Positions 1-5,945 of a stretch of 7,497 bases of DNA are shown one piece after another. Origin of the DNA: Candidatus Sulfotelmatobacter sp. (GTDB lineage: Bacteria; Acidobacteriota; Terriglobia; Terriglobales; SbA1). The number at the start of each line of letters is the position of its first letter. The first letter of the stretch is position 1. The stretch spans positions 1 through 7,497 of the forward strand of contig JASLEQ010000322.1 of assembly GCA_030151135.1 (NCBI GenBank), written 5' to 3'. The position numbers were made by a program, and so were the translations under genes. Below the pieces are notes generated by a model. The model made no database searches and had not been told where the DNA came from. It worked only from the letters and a program-made list of their open reading frames with translations.

Positions 1-58
1 AGAGGTTCGACCCTAGGTGGCACGAGAGTCGCTGGTTCGCGTGGGGAATCTAACGAGT

Positions 59-62
59 AGGA
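59..62 (+). promoter_or_regulatory. Weak ribosome binding site for the E1 gene
   Basis: AGGA lies 12 bases before the ATG at 75, a long and weak spacing. It is the only purine-rich candidate in the 74 bases ahead of the gene. The rest of 1-74 shows no promoter or structure that I can support. Two forward frames are open from the window edge to stops at 51-53 and 58-60, so the tail of an upstream gene could end here, but the stretch is too short to judge. Confidence 0.3.
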
Positions 63-74
63 CCCAAATTCCAG

Positions 75-2288
75 ATGGCGACAACAAAAACTGAACCCAA
101 GCTGCCGCTCGCGCTCGGAAGCGCGAGAAAAACCAAGAACTATGAAGGACTTACGCGCGAACAGCTCATCCAGGCCTATCGCCTGATGTATATGTCCCGG
201 CGGGTTGATGACCGGGAAATCCTGCTCAAACGGCAGCAAAAAATCTTCTTTCAGATGTCCGGTGCCGGCCACGAGGCGGTGGGCGTTGCCGCGGGCCTAG
301 CTCTGAAGGCAGGCTACGACTGGTTTTATCCGTATTATCGCGATCGCGCGCTCTGCCTGGCGCTGGGCGTGGAGCCCTACCAGATGTTCCTGCAGGGGGT
401 GGGGGCGGCCGATGACCCGAGTTCCGGCGGACGCCAGATGCCGTCTCACTGGAGCTATCCCTCGTTGCACATCGTGACACAGTCGTCCCCCACAGGATCT
501 CAAATCCTGCAGGCAGTGGGTTGCGCGGAAGGCGGACGCTATCTTGCGCGCCATCGCAACGCCGAGGAAGTTCCTTCCGGCTCCGGCGATTATCGTGAAT
601 TCAAGAACGTCAGCTTTCAAAATGACGAGGTCACCTACGTTTCTCTCGGCGATGGCACGTCAAGTGAGGGCGAGTTTTGGGAGGCGATGAATGCTGCCGC
701 CTTGGGTAAGCTGCCCGTCATCTTCTGCGTAGAAGACAACGGATACGCGATTTCCGTGCCGGTGGAAGTGCAGACCGCTGGCGGAAGCATCTCGCGCCTG
801 GTATCCGGCTTCCCCAACTTTCATTTTGAAGAAGTGGACGGGACCGATCCGATCGCCAGTTATGGAGCGTTCCGCCGCGCGGCCAAATATTGCCGCGACG
901 GGCTCGGGCCGGCGTTTGTGCATGCGCACGTGATTCGTCCGTATTCTCATTCTCTTTCGGATGACGAGCGGCTTTACCGTCCGGATTCGGAGCGCGAGCG
1001 TGATGCGCAGCGCGATCCCGTGACGCGCACGCAGATGTATCTTCTCCGCGAGGGCATTCTCGACGATAAGGGACTCAACCAGCTGGAGAAGGAAGTTGAA
1101 GCAGAACTGCAGATCGCGGTCGACCGGGCACTGGAAGCATTGCCCCCGGCTCCGGAGTCGGTGACAACATTCCTGTACTCGCCGGACATCGATCCCACGT
1201 CATCGGCGTTTGACACGCAGGCTGCAGCCGAAGTCGTCAGCGAAGGCAAAAAGCCGACGACGAAGACCATGGCCGATCTGATCAACGCGACGCTCCGCGA
1301 CGAGATGAAGCGCGACGAGCGCATCGTGATCTTCGGTGAAGATGTTGCGGATTGCAGCCGCGAAGAATATCTCAAGCAGAAGCTGGTGAAAGGGAAGGGC
1401 GGCGTCTTCAAGCTAACCTACGGGCTGCAATGCGAGTTCGGCAACGATCGCGTCTTCAACTCGCCCCTGGCGGAAGCCGCCATTGTCGGTCGCGCGACAG
1501 GCATGGCGACCCGCGGACTGAAGCCCGTCGTCGAGATTCAGTTTTTCGACTACATCTGGCCCGCAATGATGCAGATTCGCGATGAACTCGCAACGATCCG
1601 TTGGCGCTCGAACAATGGCTACGCTGCTCCGGTGGTGATTCGGGTGGCGATCGGCGGATATCTGACCGGCGGCGCGATCTATCACTCACAGTGCGGCGAG
1701 AGCATCTTCACGCACATTCCGGGCTTGCGGGTTGTTTTTCCATCGAACTCGCTCGACGCGGCGGGCTTGCTGCGCACGGCGATTCGATGCGACGACCCGG
1801 TACTGTTCCTCGAGCATAAGCGGCTCTACCGTGAGTCCTACGGACGAGCCTCGTATCCCGGTCCGGATTACGCAATTCCGTTCGGCAAGGCGAACATCGT
1901 GCATCCGGGAACCGACCTGACGGTCATTACCTACGGAGCGGTCGTGCCGCGAGCGTTGCAAGCTGTGCAAAAGCTCGAACGAGAGCAGGGCGTGAGCATC
2001 GAGATCATCGACCTGCGCTCGCTGAATCCGTTCGATTGGGAGACGATCGCAGCTTCGGTCGGAAAGACGAATCGTGCGCTGGTCGCTTACGAAGACACGC
2101 TTAGCTGGGGATACGGCGCGGAGATCGCAGCCCGCATCGCAGACCAGTTATTCGACGAACTTGATGCGCCGGTGCGACGCGTGGCGGCGAAAGATACGTT
2201 TGTCGCGTACCAGCCGATCCTGGAAGACGCCATTTTGCCGCAGCCCAATGATCTGTATCTGGCGATGAAGGAATTGCTAGAGTACTAA
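75..2288 (+). CDS. Fused 2-oxoacid (branched-chain type) dehydrogenase E1, alpha and beta in one chain
   Basis: This is the thiamine-diphosphate-dependent E1 of a 2-oxoacid dehydrogenase complex, with alpha and beta subunits joined in one 737-residue protein. It would decarboxylate a 2-oxoacid, probably branched-chain (3-methyl-2-oxobutanoate type), and pass the acyl group to the E2 lipoyl domain in the cytoplasm. Residues ~30-330 are the alpha part. The ThDP/Mg motif starts with GDG at 192-194 and ends at N222 (EDNGYAIS). The active-site loop has H292 and SDD (295-297), as in BCKDH alpha. The beta part runs from ~396: E467 in [12 protein letters not shown] is the cofactor-activating Glu, H537 lies in YHSQ, and [10 protein letters not shown] (577-586) resembles BCKDH beta. 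A transketolase C-terminal domain occupies ~588-715. The linker is ~340-395. Fused E1 proteins are known in several phyla. All visible catalytic residues are present, so it should be active. No E2 or E3 gene is in the window. Pyruvate or acetoin dehydrogenase is less likely but cannot be excluded. Confidence 0.93.
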   Translation: MATTKTEPKLPLALGSARKTKNYEGLTREQLIQAYRLMYMSRRVDDREILLKRQQKIFFQMSGAGHEAVGVAAGLALKAGYDWFYPYYRDRALCLALGVEPYQMFLQGVGAADDPSSGGRQMPSHWSYPSLHIVTQSSPTGSQILQAVGCAEGGRYLARHRNAEEVPSGSGDYREFKNVSFQNDEVTYVSLGDGTSSEGEFWEAMNAAALGKLPVIFCVEDNGYAISVPVEVQTAGGSISRLVSGFPNFHFEEVDGTDPIASYGAFRRAAKYCRDGLGPAFVHAHVIRPYSHSLSDDERLYRPDSERERDAQRDPVTRTQMYLLREGILDDKGLNQLEKEVEAELQIAVDRALEALPPAPESVTTFLYSPDIDPTSSAFDTQAAAEVVSEGKKPTTKTMADLINATLRDEMKRDERIVIFGEDVADCSREEYLKQKLVKGKGGVFKLTYGLQCEFGNDRVFNSPLAEAAIVGRATGMATRGLKPVVEIQFFDYIWPAMMQIRDELATIRWRSNNGYAAPVVIRVAIGGYLTGGAIYHSQCGESIFTHIPGLRVVFPSNSLDAAGLLRTAIRCDDPVLFLEHKRLYRESYGRASYPGPDYAIPFGKANIVHPGTDLTVITYGAVVPRALQAVQKLEREQGVSIEIIDLRSLNPFDWETIAASVGKTNRALVAYEDTLSWGYGAEIAARIADQLFDELDAPVRRVAAKDTFVAYQPILEDAILPQPNDLYLAMKELLEY

Positions 2289-2313
2289 GAGACACAGTAG
2301 CCGGAAAAGCTGT

Positions 2314-2375
2314 GGCCACGGATTCGCACCAATTTTCACGGAAACATTTGTGACGATCGGTGAGAATCCGTGGCC
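2314..2375. repeat. Palindromic intergenic repeat, copy 1; possible bidirectional terminator
   Basis: Arms 2314-2330 (GGCCACGGATTCGCACC) and 2359-2375 are inverted repeats of 17 bp with one mismatch (G2326 against A2363) around a 28-base loop. Inside the loop TCAC (2336-2339) can pair with GTGA (2350-2353). The element fills most of the 93-base gap between two convergent genes. On the + strand the right arm is followed directly by TTTT (2376-2379). On the - strand a TTTT (complement of 2305-2308) follows the left arm after five bases. It could therefore terminate both genes, although the T tracts are short. Both arms match the element at 4862-4933, so this is a repeat family and not only a terminator. 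Confidence 0.8.
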
Positions 2376-2381
2376 TTTTCA

Positions 2382-4472
2382 TTACTTCGCTGTTGATGGC
2401 TGCGAATGCGATGAGACCACAGCGATCTTCTGGCGCATCTCCTTGGCGTGGTTCAACATGTCAGCGTGCCGCGCATAGTCGATTCGTTTCTCCTTCGGTG
2501 CTCCGTACAGTTCGGGATGCAGGTAGTAACCGCGTTCGCGAGCGTCTTTATCTTTCTCAACCGGAATGCGGTGCGCGTTTGCCCATTTATCCTGGCGAAT
2601 GCCGGTGATCTGCCACGAAACTTTCATTCCCGAGTGTCCACCCCCGATTTTGAATTGGTTGTTGGCAAGTTCTTCCGCGACATACACAGGGGCGAACCCT
2701 CCGATACAGGTGAGTTGGTAACGGAAGTCGCGGTTGAGGACGCCAAACCACTCGGGCATTTGGATGACCGCTTCGCCATTGGCGTCGAGCGTCGCGACAC
2801 CGTCATAGATATTCTTCATGTCGGGCGACTCGACAAACGAGTGATACAGATATTTGTTTGCGGGGTCGAGGGGATGATCAATCTGGAACGAGCCGCCTCC
2901 TTTCGATAAATTGCCGCTCACGAATACGTCTCCGACGAAAAAGCCGGCATAGGAATTCGTGTTGTCGCCGATACCATAAACGCCGAAACTGTTCGAGGTG
3001 ATGTCTTCGCCGTAGAGCCCGGCTCCGCCCAGACCAAATACCCCCACGTTATTTCCTTGGCCATAAACGCCATAGCCGAGACTGGAATCGTTGAGGCCAG
3101 CGACACCTGAGCCACTATCTCCGTGCGAAACGCCGTGAACTCCATCCGGGCCGGCGTTGTTCCAGAAGCCGGTGCCGTCGGCCTCGCCCCACACTCCCTG
3201 GCCGCTGGTGCCGGTCGCGACACTGAGGGTGCCCTCTCCTCCGGCCGAATTGAAGCTGAAGAGTTCTTGTGCGTTGATCGTCGATACCGTAATCGAGTTT
3301 GCGTTGAAGTTTCCGCCAGAGTCGCGCTTCACGATCGCATTCACGGTATTGTTCGGAGTTGGTGCGACCTTCCACGCCAAGCCGAGGGTGCCGCTGGTGG
3401 TCACGGGGGATCCGCTGACGGTGAAGTCAGAGGTTGGAGCGCTGAGACCAACGCTCGTCACGGAGCCAGTTCCCGGAAATTTCTGCCCCGGCGCGAAGGT
3501 AAACTGCCCATTACTCGCTAGCTTCAATCCAGTCTCTGCAGGCAGGTTCGGATCAGTGCCATAAAGCAGGTTCAAGGTTGCACCCGGGCTCGTCGTGTTA
3601 TTTCCCACCGGTTCAGCTTGCCATTGAAAATGGTTGAGCGTGTAGGTGCCGGTTCCACTATTCCAGGCCGAGGATTCGAGATTCAACGCATTCGAGTTGA
3701 AGCCTTTGGACGTATTGGCAAACTGTACGGTCGCGAGCTCAAACAAACCGCGGACCAGCTCTGAGCCCTTGACGTCCAACGTGAAAAGAGGGTTGGAGAT
3801 GTTGATCCCGATTTTGGCGCTGCTGCCGCTTCCGGTCTGGGTGATGATCGAGTTGCTGATGTCACTGCTGGAATCCCACAGCGGGAACGTACCAGTTGTG
3901 CCTCCAGCGGTTGTGACGGGAGTGCTACCCACTGGATTGTGCGCCGAATCAGACGACGCTAGCGACGAACTCGCTGCAATTCCAGGCGCGGGTTCAGTTG
4001 ACGCGCCCATTGGTGCGGCCAGCACGAACGCCGAAGCAGGTAGTCCACCGAGCGTCTGTGCATCTGCCGCTTTCAAAGCGTAAGGCACGCTCAGCAGTAA
4101 AATTCGCGACTGCTCTTCACCCCCATTGACCCGCACGCCCAGCCAGCGAGCTTCACCCGACGTAAACACATCGAGCGGAAGTCCTTCGGGCAATGTGGCT
4201 CCGAGTTGGACGGTGTAGTTCCCTTTTGAGTCTGCAGTAATATTCTGCGTCTCGAACCACAGTGGTGAGCCACCGGACTGATCCTTGTAAACGGAGAACG
4301 TAATTCCTGCGATCCCGGTCACAGGCTTCCCGGTCCCGTCCAAGGCGCGGCCGGAGAAATTAATCAAGGTAGGAACAACGCTAGAGTTGTTGATGGTTTG
4401 CGACTGTGATTGAGCAAACACGGCTTCAACGCACAGCAGGCAAATTATTGTCGACACAGCTACCTTCCGCAT
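2382..4472 (-). CDS. Secreted tail-fibre-like surface protein with conserved C-terminal domain
   Basis: A 696-residue exported protein of unknown function. Residues 1-20 form a signal peptide with likely cleavage at VFA|QSQ. Residues ~33-135 look like a beta-sandwich domain ending in VPYALKAADAQTLGG (129-143), a motif I know from many acidobacterial secreted proteins. A Ser/Thr/Pro-rich linker follows (~152-200). Next comes IGINISNPLFTLDVKG (221-236), resembling the 'IGT.NP.ATLDV.G' motif of fibre proteins, then a GSVTSVGLSAP-type phage-fibre motif at ~346-356. Seven G-[VL]-x-G units lie at 426-500. The last ~170 residues (from ~525, SKGGGSFQIDHPLDPANKYL) form a conserved-looking globular domain without the catalytic signature of an S74 peptidase. 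The start is supported by GGAG five bases before the ATG. The likely location is the outer surface or the medium, perhaps as a trimeric fibre; that is inference. No partner gene is adjacent. Confidence 0.85.
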   Translation of the reverse strand: MRKVAVSTIICLLCVEAVFAQSQSQTINNSSVVPTLINFSGRALDGTGKPVTGIAGITFSVYKDQSGGSPLWFETQNITADSKGNYTVQLGATLPEGLPLDVFTSGEARWLGVRVNGGEEQSRILLLSVPYALKAADAQTLGGLPASAFVLAAPMGASTEPAPGIAASSSLASSDSAHNPVGSTPVTTAGGTTGTFPLWDSSSDISNSIITQTGSGSSAKIGINISNPLFTLDVKGSELVRGLFELATVQFANTSKGFNSNALNLESSAWNSGTGTYTLNHFQWQAEPVGNNTTSPGATLNLLYGTDPNLPAETGLKLASNGQFTFAPGQKFPGTGSVTSVGLSAPTSDFTVSGSPVTTSGTLGLAWKVAPTPNNTVNAIVKRDSGGNFNANSITVSTINAQELFSFNSAGGEGTLSVATGTSGQGVWGEADGTGFWNNAGPDGVHGVSHGDSGSGVAGLNDSSLGYGVYGQGNNVGVFGLGGAGLYGEDITSNSFGVYGIGDNTNSYAGFFVGDVFVSGNLSKGGGSFQIDHPLDPANKYLYHSFVESPDMKNIYDGVATLDANGEAVIQMPEWFGVLNRDFRYQLTCIGGFAPVYVAEELANNQFKIGGGHSGMKVSWQITGIRQDKWANAHRIPVEKDKDARERGYYLHPELYGAPKEKRIDYARHADMLNHAKEMRQKIAVVSSHSQPSTAK

Positions 4473-4477
4473 AGGGT

Positions 4478-4481
4478 CTCC
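4478..4481 (-). promoter_or_regulatory. Shine-Dalgarno of the surface-protein gene
   Basis: GGAG on the - strand ends five bases before the ATG at 4472-4470. It supports that start, which also places a well-formed signal peptide at the N terminus. Confidence 0.7.
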
Positions 4482-4555
4482 AGTTCAATCGACGTTTCGA
4501 GTGAGGTCCACAGTCGAATAGTGACGGGAAGCGCAGATCCGTTTCAGCGGCCGAC

Positions 4556-4580
4556 CCGAGTCAGACAGGGACAGACTCGG
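4556..4580 (-). other. GC-rich hairpin in the probable leader of the surface-protein gene
   Basis: CCGAGTC (4556-4562) and GACTCGG (4574-4580) are a perfect 7-bp inverted repeat around an 11-base loop. It lies 84 bases before the surface-protein start codon and so would be in its untranslated leader if transcription begins further upstream. There is no run of T after it on the - strand, so it does not look like a terminator for aqpZ readthrough. A role is unproven and a chance stem is possible. Confidence 0.35.
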
Positions 4581-4861
4581 CCTTTGCCGAAGTTTCCATT
4601 GCAAGTCGTTTGCGCCGAGCAACGCGGGTTCTTCCCCTTAATAGAAAAAGCGGAAAGCGACGACGTTTTACGACACACTCTGCAAAGAAATTCCAAGAGG
4701 TTTCATCGCGCGGTCACACAATGTCATACGGCGTTGTCGGGGTTAAGGGGAGTTCGTGGCAGAATGACCAGCGGCAAGTGCTAAGCGGAACTCCGAATCG
4801 CGATAGTGACGAGGGCTTGCAGGGGCGCCGGAAGAGTTGTTTCAGAACGAAAAGGTGCTCA

Positions 4862-4933
4862 GCCACGGATTTGCACAGGCCTCACGCGTAAGCGGTCAAA
4901 GATCTATCCGCGTAAATCCGTAAAATCCGTGGC
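4862..4933. repeat. Palindromic intergenic repeat, copy 2
   Basis: Outer arms GCCACGGATTT (4862-4872) and AAATCCGTGGC (4923-4933) are perfect 11-bp inverted repeats. An inner pair, ACGCG (4884-4888) and CGCGT (4909-4913), nests inside. The left arm continues as GCAC and the right arm is preceded by GTA, as in copy 1 apart from small changes. The right side also carries AAATCCG twice (4914-4920 and 4923/4924-4929 region). The element ends 10 bases beyond the aqpZ stop codon, a position similar to that of copy 1 relative to the surface-protein gene. On the - strand TTTT appears only about 10 bases after the stem, so termination is possible but not canonical. Confidence 0.75.
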
Positions 4934-4943
4934 CAGTTTCTTC

Positions 4944-5693
4944 TTATGAGACTGCCTGAGGAACGGGAGCCTCTTTTGACAAGGCAGCTTGCACCTTGCC
5001 GACGCTGCCAAACAGGAAGCGATAGACTCCGCCGCCTAGGGCGCCGCCTATTAGCGGAGCAACCCAGAACATCCATAACTCTTGTAGCGCCCATCCGCCC
5101 GCGAAGATCGCCGGTCCGGTGCTACGTGCCGGATTGACCGACGTGTTTGTGATTGGAATACTGATCAGGTGGATCAGCGTGAGGCAGAGGCCGATTGCGA
5201 TTGGAGCAAATCCCTTCGGTGCGCGATCGTCGGTGGATCCCATGATCACGATCAGGAAAAATGCCGTGAGCACCACTTCGGCCACAAAGCCTGAGAGCAT
5301 GGAGTATCCGCCTGGAGAGTTCACGCCATAGCCATTCGAAGCGAAACCGTTCCTCAGATCGAATCCGGCGGTGCCGATCGCGATGTAGTAAAGAACGCCA
5401 GCCCCGGCAATCGCTCCAAGCACCTGTGCAATGACATATCCGAGTAAATCAGAAGCAGGGAAGCGTTTGCCAACAACCAGGCCCAGGCTGATCGCCGGAT
5501 TCAGGTGGCAGCCGGAGATGTGCCCGATGCCGTATGCCATGGTCAGTACCGTGAGTCCGAAGGCGAAGGCGACTCCAACGAAGCCGATACCAACTGCGGG
5601 AAATGCCGCGGCAATGACTGCTGCACCGCATCCGCCGAACACCAGCCAAAATGTTCCAAAGAATTCCGCTGCTAAACGCTTGCTTATAGGCAT
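4944..5693 (-). CDS. aqpZ: Aquaporin Z, water channel
   Basis: A 249-residue inner-membrane water channel of the MIP family, expected to be a tetramer and close in length to E. coli AqpZ (231). It has six hydrophobic helices at about 10-30, 36-56, 83-105, 131-151, 162-182 and 205-226. Two half-helix NPA motifs are intact: N65-P66-A67 and N187-P188-A189. The aromatic/arginine filter of water-selective channels is complete: F45, H175, T184 and R190. Stretches such as [23 protein letters not shown] and LIHLISIP are those of AqpZ and not of glycerol facilitators. The open frame continues 54 codons upstream, but that part is low-complexity and not channel-like. [15 protein letters not shown] matches the family N terminus and has GGAGG five bases ahead. 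The C-terminal ~20 residues ([17 protein letters not shown]) are a short extra tail. It is divergent from the DUF58 gene and separated by 471 bases from the next gene downstream. Confidence 0.96.
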   Translation of the reverse strand: MPISKRLAAEFFGTFWLVFGGCGAAVIAAAFPAVGIGFVGVAFAFGLTVLTMAYGIGHISGCHLNPAISLGLVVGKRFPASDLLGYVIAQVLGAIAGAGVLYYIAIGTAGFDLRNGFASNGYGVNSPGGYSMLSGFVAEVVLTAFFLIVIMGSTDDRAPKGFAPIAIGLCLTLIHLISIPITNTSVNPARSTGPAIFAGGWALQELWMFWVAPLIGGALGGGVYRFLFGSVGKVQAALSKEAPVPQAVS

Positions 5694-5698
5694 AGGAA

Positions 5699-5703
5699 CC
5701 TCC
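5699..5703 (-). promoter_or_regulatory. Shine-Dalgarno that fixes the aqpZ start
   Basis: GGAGG on the - strand lies five bases before the ATG at 5693-5691. It rules in the 249-residue form over the 303-codon open frame that begins at 5855. Confidence 0.85.
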
Positions 5704-5733
5704 GCGTGATTTCGGTTTGATGGAAAGTGATTT

Positions 5734-5761
5734 TTTGTAGGTGTCTTTCCGAGAGAGCCAA
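5734..5761 (-). promoter_or_regulatory. Possible sigma-70-type promoter for aqpZ
   Basis: On the - strand, TTGGCT (complement of 5756-5761) and TACAAA (complement of 5734-5739) are 16 bases apart. Each matches four of six consensus positions. Transcription would start near 5726, giving a leader of about 33 bases with the Shine-Dalgarno near its end. The position is good but the boxes are weak. Confidence 0.35.
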
Positions 5762-5788
5762 AGCGTAGCACAGGACGCCGGTTGTTGG

Positions 5789-5819
5789 CACTGACATTTG
5801 TGTCCATCTGTGAGCAGTG
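5789..5819. repeat. Partial third copy of the palindromic repeat (inner part only)
   Basis: 5794-5814 matches 2344-2364, the loop and inner right arm of copy 1, at 18 of 21 positions without gaps (shared core ACATTTGTG, then ATC and GTGAG). The CCACGGATT arms are missing. Instead the core is flanked by a different 5-bp inverted repeat, CACTG (5789-5793) and CAGTG (5815-5819). It lies in the divergent gap between aqpZ and the DUF58 gene, upstream of the proposed aqpZ promoter. It may be a degenerate or variant member of the same family. Confidence 0.45.
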
Positions 5820-5878
5820 AATTAGAACGATCACCCAAAGCGGAGGGGGGCGCACATTGGGGGCAGGCTGCTTATTGC

Positions 5879-5897
5879 TAACTGTCCCTGCCAGTTA
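5879..5897. promoter_or_regulatory. Short dyad in the DUF58 upstream region
   Basis: TAACTG and CAGTTA form a perfect 6-bp dyad with a 7-base spacer, about 50 bases before the proposed DUF58 start. Its size and symmetry would suit a dimeric regulator site. A dyad of this length can also arise by chance in a 252-base gap. Confidence 0.15.
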
Positions 5898-5945
5898 CGA
5901 TCGCTTTTCCCGCAACGCAATCCGCATTGCCCGTTCTGAAAGCGA

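Larger units (their letters stand above)
4473..4861. other. Gene-free stretch upstream of the surface-protein gene
   Basis: This stretch lies between the surface-protein start and the palindromic repeat next to aqpZ. Open frames cross it on the + strand, but their translations lack domain-like character, they have no ribosome binding site, and one overlaps the start of the surface-protein gene. I see no tRNA, riboswitch or recognisable small RNA. It probably holds the promoter and leader of the surface-protein gene. The only -10-like candidate I found is TATTAA on the - strand (complement of 4638-4643), with no convincing -35 box, so I do not call a promoter. The hairpin at 4556-4580 is listed separately. 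Confidence 0.6.

Noticed and set aside
1..20. tRNA T-arm-like sequence (GGTTCGACC) at the left edge
   Set aside because: The flanking bases do not form a 5-bp T stem and no acceptor stem or CCA end follows, so there is no support for a tRNA 3' end.
974..1411. 145-codon - strand open frame within the E1 gene
   Set aside because: It is antisense to the conserved alpha/beta junction and start of the beta domain, with Ser/Arg-rich composition typical of a shadow frame and no ribosome binding site that I could see.
2448..4083. Several + strand open frames of 130-150 codons opposite the surface-protein gene
   Set aside because: They lie antisense to a clearly coding frame with a signal peptide and domain motifs. 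Their translations show no domain-like pattern, which fits chance open frames in GC-rich coding DNA.
4410..4472. Possible lipoprotein signal (CLLC at residues 11-14) in the surface protein
   Set aside because: The residues around Cys14 do not fit a lipobox and a standard signal peptidase I site (VFA|QS) follows at residue 20.
4633..4751. 9-bp inverted repeat TCCCCTTAA / TTAAGGGGA about 100 bases apart
   Set aside because: A match of this length at this spacing is expected about as often as not in a gap of this size, and nothing else marks it as functional.
4410..4891. Two overlapping + strand open frames in the gap upstream of the surface-protein gene
   Set aside because: No ribosome binding site, no recognisable domain, Arg/Ser-rich composition, and one overlaps the start of the surface-protein gene.
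5694..5855. N-terminal extension of aqpZ by 54 codons from an ATG at 5855
   Set aside because: The added residues are not hydrophobic or family-like, and a good Shine-Dalgarno sequence sits directly before the internal ATG that matches the AqpZ N terminus.
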